From a virus: 64,000 bases of DNA. The DNA lies in IMG/VR virus record IMGVR_UViG_3300024264_001700, positions 21,586 to 85,585 of that record. One strand, 5' to 3'. Positions within the stretch are counted from its first letter, which is position 1. The number at the start of each line of letters is the position of its first letter. The notes beneath the pieces were generated by a model, which saw only the letters and a list, made by a program, of their open reading frames with translations, ran no database searches and was not told the DNA's origin. A program made the position numbers and the translations under genes. Below are positions 61,233 to 64,000 of the stretch, one piece after another.

Positions 61233-64000
61233 TAGTAACTATAACCTCCTGAAGAGCTACTTGAATTTGATACAAGAACATTCGATTGTACTCCTGTATT
61301 ATTTTGTGCAGTTGCACTAACTACTTTTCCATCTACTTTTAATTTTTTAGCTGAAATTTCATTAATTACTTCAATGTCCGAAACAGTTGCAGCATTAATG
61401 AATACTTCGTCTGGTTCAGATTTTATTTCAAACAAACTTCCAAATACCTGTGAATCTTGTTTTGGTACAATTAATAAACTTGCAATATTAGGACTCATAT
61501 TACTCATAATATATGTGCTAAGTTCTTGGAAGTAAAATGTATCTCCAAAATCCCAGTTTTCAGATGCAAAAAACTTATTAATATAATCAACTACTGTTGA
61601 CTTTAATTGATTATCATTTAAAACTATACTAGGATTTTTTACAATTTTAAATGTTACTTGTAATTCTTCGATTGCTTTATCTCCAAATAATGGTTTATAT
61701 TTTACAGGATGATAAATTATTTCATCGCTTATACTTTTTATTTGGTTCAGTTGACCACTGTAATTTAAGAATAATTGATCACTACTTTGAGGTATAGGTT
61801 TTATATCTAATTCATTAGAAAGCCAAAGCCTATACTGTACATCATAATCTCTTGTTAAAAGGTAGGTATCTATAATATTTGATAACGCAGGATCAATACG
61901 TTGATCATTGTCAGCTGTATGTAAATAATGAAACTTAATTTTTTCTCTACCCACATATGCTCTGTAGTCACTTGTAACATAAGTATTATTCTTTATTTTA
62001 TCAATATACTTGAATACATTTGTCTCAATAATATAAAAGACTTGCTTATCATTATATACACTAAAAGATCCTATGTTAGATTCTGTCGAAACTATTATAA
62101 TTGTGTTATTACTGTTATCGAAATATTTAAAATCTTCTGTTTTATCCTCAGTAATATATTTTTCTTGGAATATAAACTTATTAGCAATATTAGTTGAAGG
62201 GCTAACAATTTCTTCAAATAATTCTATATCGTCATATACACCATCATCGTCAGAATCAAAGAATGTAACTTCAATTTTTTTACTTTCGATATATCCTGAA
62301 CTATCTCTATACGCATCTGATATTGACCATGCAAAATCTCTTGTAAACGGCATTAATTCATCAGGCTTTTTATTAATATTCAATACATTAATTTTATCTT
62401 TAATTGTTTTACCTGTTTTACTATCATATATTTTATCAGCACTATCAAAATAAAATTTAATTTCACTGTCACTTTCAAAAATGTATCTTAAATTTCTATA
62501 ATTTACATTATAAGTCTCGCCGTCAGTTTTAAAGTAAAAAATCCAACTTGAATCTAAATTTTGTTCACTAGTGTTTCCGGCTTTTCCTAAATTAAATTCG
62601 TTTACGGTATCAATGTTTTCTGCTAAAATAATTTTCCACTGTCTATCAAATTGATCGTAACGTAATCCAAAATCATTATATGCAAATGTTTGATCGATAA
62701 TTTGAACAATTACATCTGGTAAAAGATTTTCAGCAAGCTTTGGTCTTATTTCTGTAAGTACTGCTCCTTGAGGTACATTGTCGTTTAAGTATATCGGTCC
62801 TAATGTAGAATCTAAATCTTTACCGTCATCGGTTATACTAATAACTTTAGTCCATATGTATTCTTTGCTTCCTGGATGATCAGCATCGCCTAGCATAAGA
62901 GTATTGTCTTCCATAAAATGATAACCGGACGGTGCTAAAAACTTTAACATAGTTTCTGCTTCTAATAGTCTTAGACTATTAGCAGTAAATGTACCTACTG
63001 CTAACGGATCTCCGTCAGTATCACTCAAATTACCTGTGGTTAAATTAGTATCATTTGTACGTGAATTCCATGAAGCATTTAAATCATCAACTATAATTTT
63101 ATTGTACTTAGAAAGATAAAAATTCTTAATATTGTTTGAAGATAAAATTGGTGTTATAGTATTGTATATAAATCCTTCAATATCTGACTGTGTAGTAAAA
63201 TTAAATTTCTTTAAAATATTATAATCTTCTTTATACAGAATTCCATCGTTAGCATATAAATTTGTAGAACTATATTTTCCAGTAGTGTCTTTTAAATCAA
63301 AATATCTACTTATTCCACTACTTAATCTGTTAACTGATTTTACCTTTGTTATGTCTTGACTCACTGCGAGTGGGCCTACATTATAATCTTCAGCTGTAAT
63401 CATTCTATTTTGAGTGTAGTAAGTAGCTGGAGCATTTTGTTTAATTTCAGCATTAGTTTCAGCAGGTGAAGAATTTGATACATTTGTTTTTAAACTAAGT
63501 GTAATTGTAAGTGTTTCTGAATTATTAGCTTTTGAAATATAAGGTATTTCAATGTTTATATTTGCCATACCTGCTGGAGATATATTCATAAATCTATTAG
63601 CACTTGTTCTATAATATAGCTTATAATTCCCGCCTGGAATATTGCCAAAGACACCGTCTGCAAAAATTAAATTAATTCTGTCATCAACTCTTGACCCTAC
63701 AGCAAAAATATTTTTAATTTTTTTGAATAAACTATTATAAATTACATTGTTACCTTCAACAGTATCAACCTTAGTCCATAATTCTGTTTCAAATCCGTTT
63801 AGATCTAACCCGTATAACCAAACATCACTATTATTAATATTAGGAGTGTCTATAGATACAATTTGATTTGGCGTAGGATTACTAACAGCAAAATTTCCAA
63901 TTTTCAAATCTCCTTGACGGAAATGCATAAAAAATCCTGTATTAGAACTACCGGCGCCTTTGCCATCGTCTCTATATAAAAATGCTGGATTATTATATAG
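61232..64000 (-). CDS. gp6-like baseplate wedge protein, 5' end cut by window edge
   Basis: The frame stays open past the Met at 63928 to the window edge (upstream codons give LYNNPAFLYRDDGKGAGSSN then TGFF), so that Met is internal and the gene is longer than 898 codons. NAPATYYTQNRMITAEDYN (about 170-190 residues after that Met) matches the segment of T4 gp6 and other baseplate J-like wedge proteins. The C-terminus is Ser-rich (SNSSSSSGG). Its TAA shares one base with the giant gene's start. Builds the baseplate wedge with the giant protein. Confidence 0.8.
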   Translation of the reverse strand, partial: LYNNPAFLYRDDGKGAGSSNTGFFMHFRQGDLKIGNFAVSNPTPNQIVSIDTPNINNSDVWLYGLDLNGFETELWTKVDTVEGNNVIYNSLFKKIKNIFAVGSRVDDRINLIFADGVFGNIPGGNYKLYYRTSANRFMNISPAGMANINIEIPYISKANNSETLTITLSLKTNVSNSSPAETNAEIKQNAPATYYTQNRMITAEDYNVGPLAVSQDITKVKSVNRLSSGISRYFDLKDTTGKYSSTNLYANDGILYKEDYNILKKFNFTTQSDIEGFIYNTITPILSSNNIKNFYLSKYNKIIVDDLNASWNSRTNDTNLTTGNLSDTDGDPLAVGTFTANSLRLLEAETMLKFLAPSGYHFMEDNTLMLGDADHPGSKEYIWTKVISITDDGKDLDSTLGPIYLNDNVPQGAVLTEIRPKLAENLLPDVIVQIIDQTFAYNDFGLRYDQFDRQWKIILAENIDTVNEFNLGKAGNTSEQNLDSSWIFYFKTDGETYNVNYRNLRYIFESDSEIKFYFDSADKIYDSKTGKTIKDKINVLNINKKPDELMPFTRDFAWSISDAYRDSSGYIESKKIEVTFFDSDDDGVYDDIELFEEIVSPSTNIANKFIFQEKYITEDKTEDFKYFDNSNNTIIIVSTESNIGSFSVYNDKQVFYIIETNVFKYIDKIKNNTYVTSDYRAYVGREKIKFHYLHTADNDQRIDPALSNIIDTYLLTRDYDVQYRLWLSNELDIKPIPQSSDQLFLNYSGQLNQIKSISDEIIYHPVKYKPLFGDKAIEELQVTFKIVKNPSIVLNDNQLKSTVVDYINKFFASENWDFGDTFYFQELSTYIMSNMSPNIASLLIVPKQDSQVFGSLFEIKSEPDEVFINAATVSDIEVINEISAKKLKVDGKVVSATAQNNTGVQSNVLVSNSSSSSGGYSY

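Noticed and set aside
1-64000. tRNA genes, CRISPR arrays, insertion sequences or integrase
   Set aside because: No gap exceeds about 76 bases, no regular direct repeats with spacers and no transposase or integrase motif were seen.

Overview
The window looks like a piece of a large, AT-rich marine myovirus of the T4-like type (cyanophage or pelagiphage relatives). The reasons are a MoxR-type ATPase next to a metallopeptidase/VWA protein, T4-style late promoters of the form NATAAATA, a gp6-like baseplate wedge protein followed by a giant structural protein, and a run of tail proteins that share an N-terminal module. Genes are packed with almost no spacing. No gap exceeds about 76 bases, so there is no room for tRNA genes. 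No integrase, transposase, CRISPR or photosynthesis gene was seen. The host cannot be named from this sequence.

Layout. (1) 1-3775, plus strand: the ATPase/VWA pair and four small conserved-looking phage proteins, with a sigma70-like promoter at 914-941. (2) 3830-5116, plus strand: a tail-fibre-like protein behind a late promoter. (3) 5113-37066: a 32 kb accessory island of 37 minus-strand genes in three tightly coupled operons, each headed by a TTGACA-17-TATAAT-like promoter, plus one plus-strand nitroreductase behind a late promoter. Operon A (14752 down to 5113, 14 genes) is an oxygenation set: ten predicted Fe(II)/2-oxoglutarate oxygenases, a fatty-acid desaturase, a sulfotransferase, a possible acetyltransferase and one radical SAM enzyme. 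Operon B (27071 down to 15444, 13 genes) has six radical SAM enzymes, a PP-loop ATPase with a QueC-like cysteine tail, a mini kinase-fold protein, a methyltransferase, another 2OG oxygenase, two glycosyltransferase-like proteins and a 74-residue orphan. Operon C (37066 down to 27092, 10 genes) has five radical SAM enzymes with an N-terminal twitch/half-SPASM cysteine module, three glycosyltransferase-like proteins and two unknowns. (4) 37133-64000, minus strand: tail and baseplate genes, including one open reading frame of 5248 codons, and a gp6-like protein cut by the window edge.

The island is the striking part: 12 radical SAM enzymes and 11 2OG-type oxygenases, the two main enzymatic ways of functionalising unactivated C-H bonds, together with transferases for sugar, sulfate, methyl, phosphate and possibly acetyl groups. 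It lies between tail genes. It has no NRPS, PKS, transporter or resistance gene and no recognisable RiPP precursor. My inference is that it modifies a polymer made during infection (tail or fibre proteins, virion glycans, or the host surface) rather than making an exported metabolite. Promoter types suggest the island is expressed early by host-type RNA polymerase and the structural genes mostly late. The substrate is unknown.
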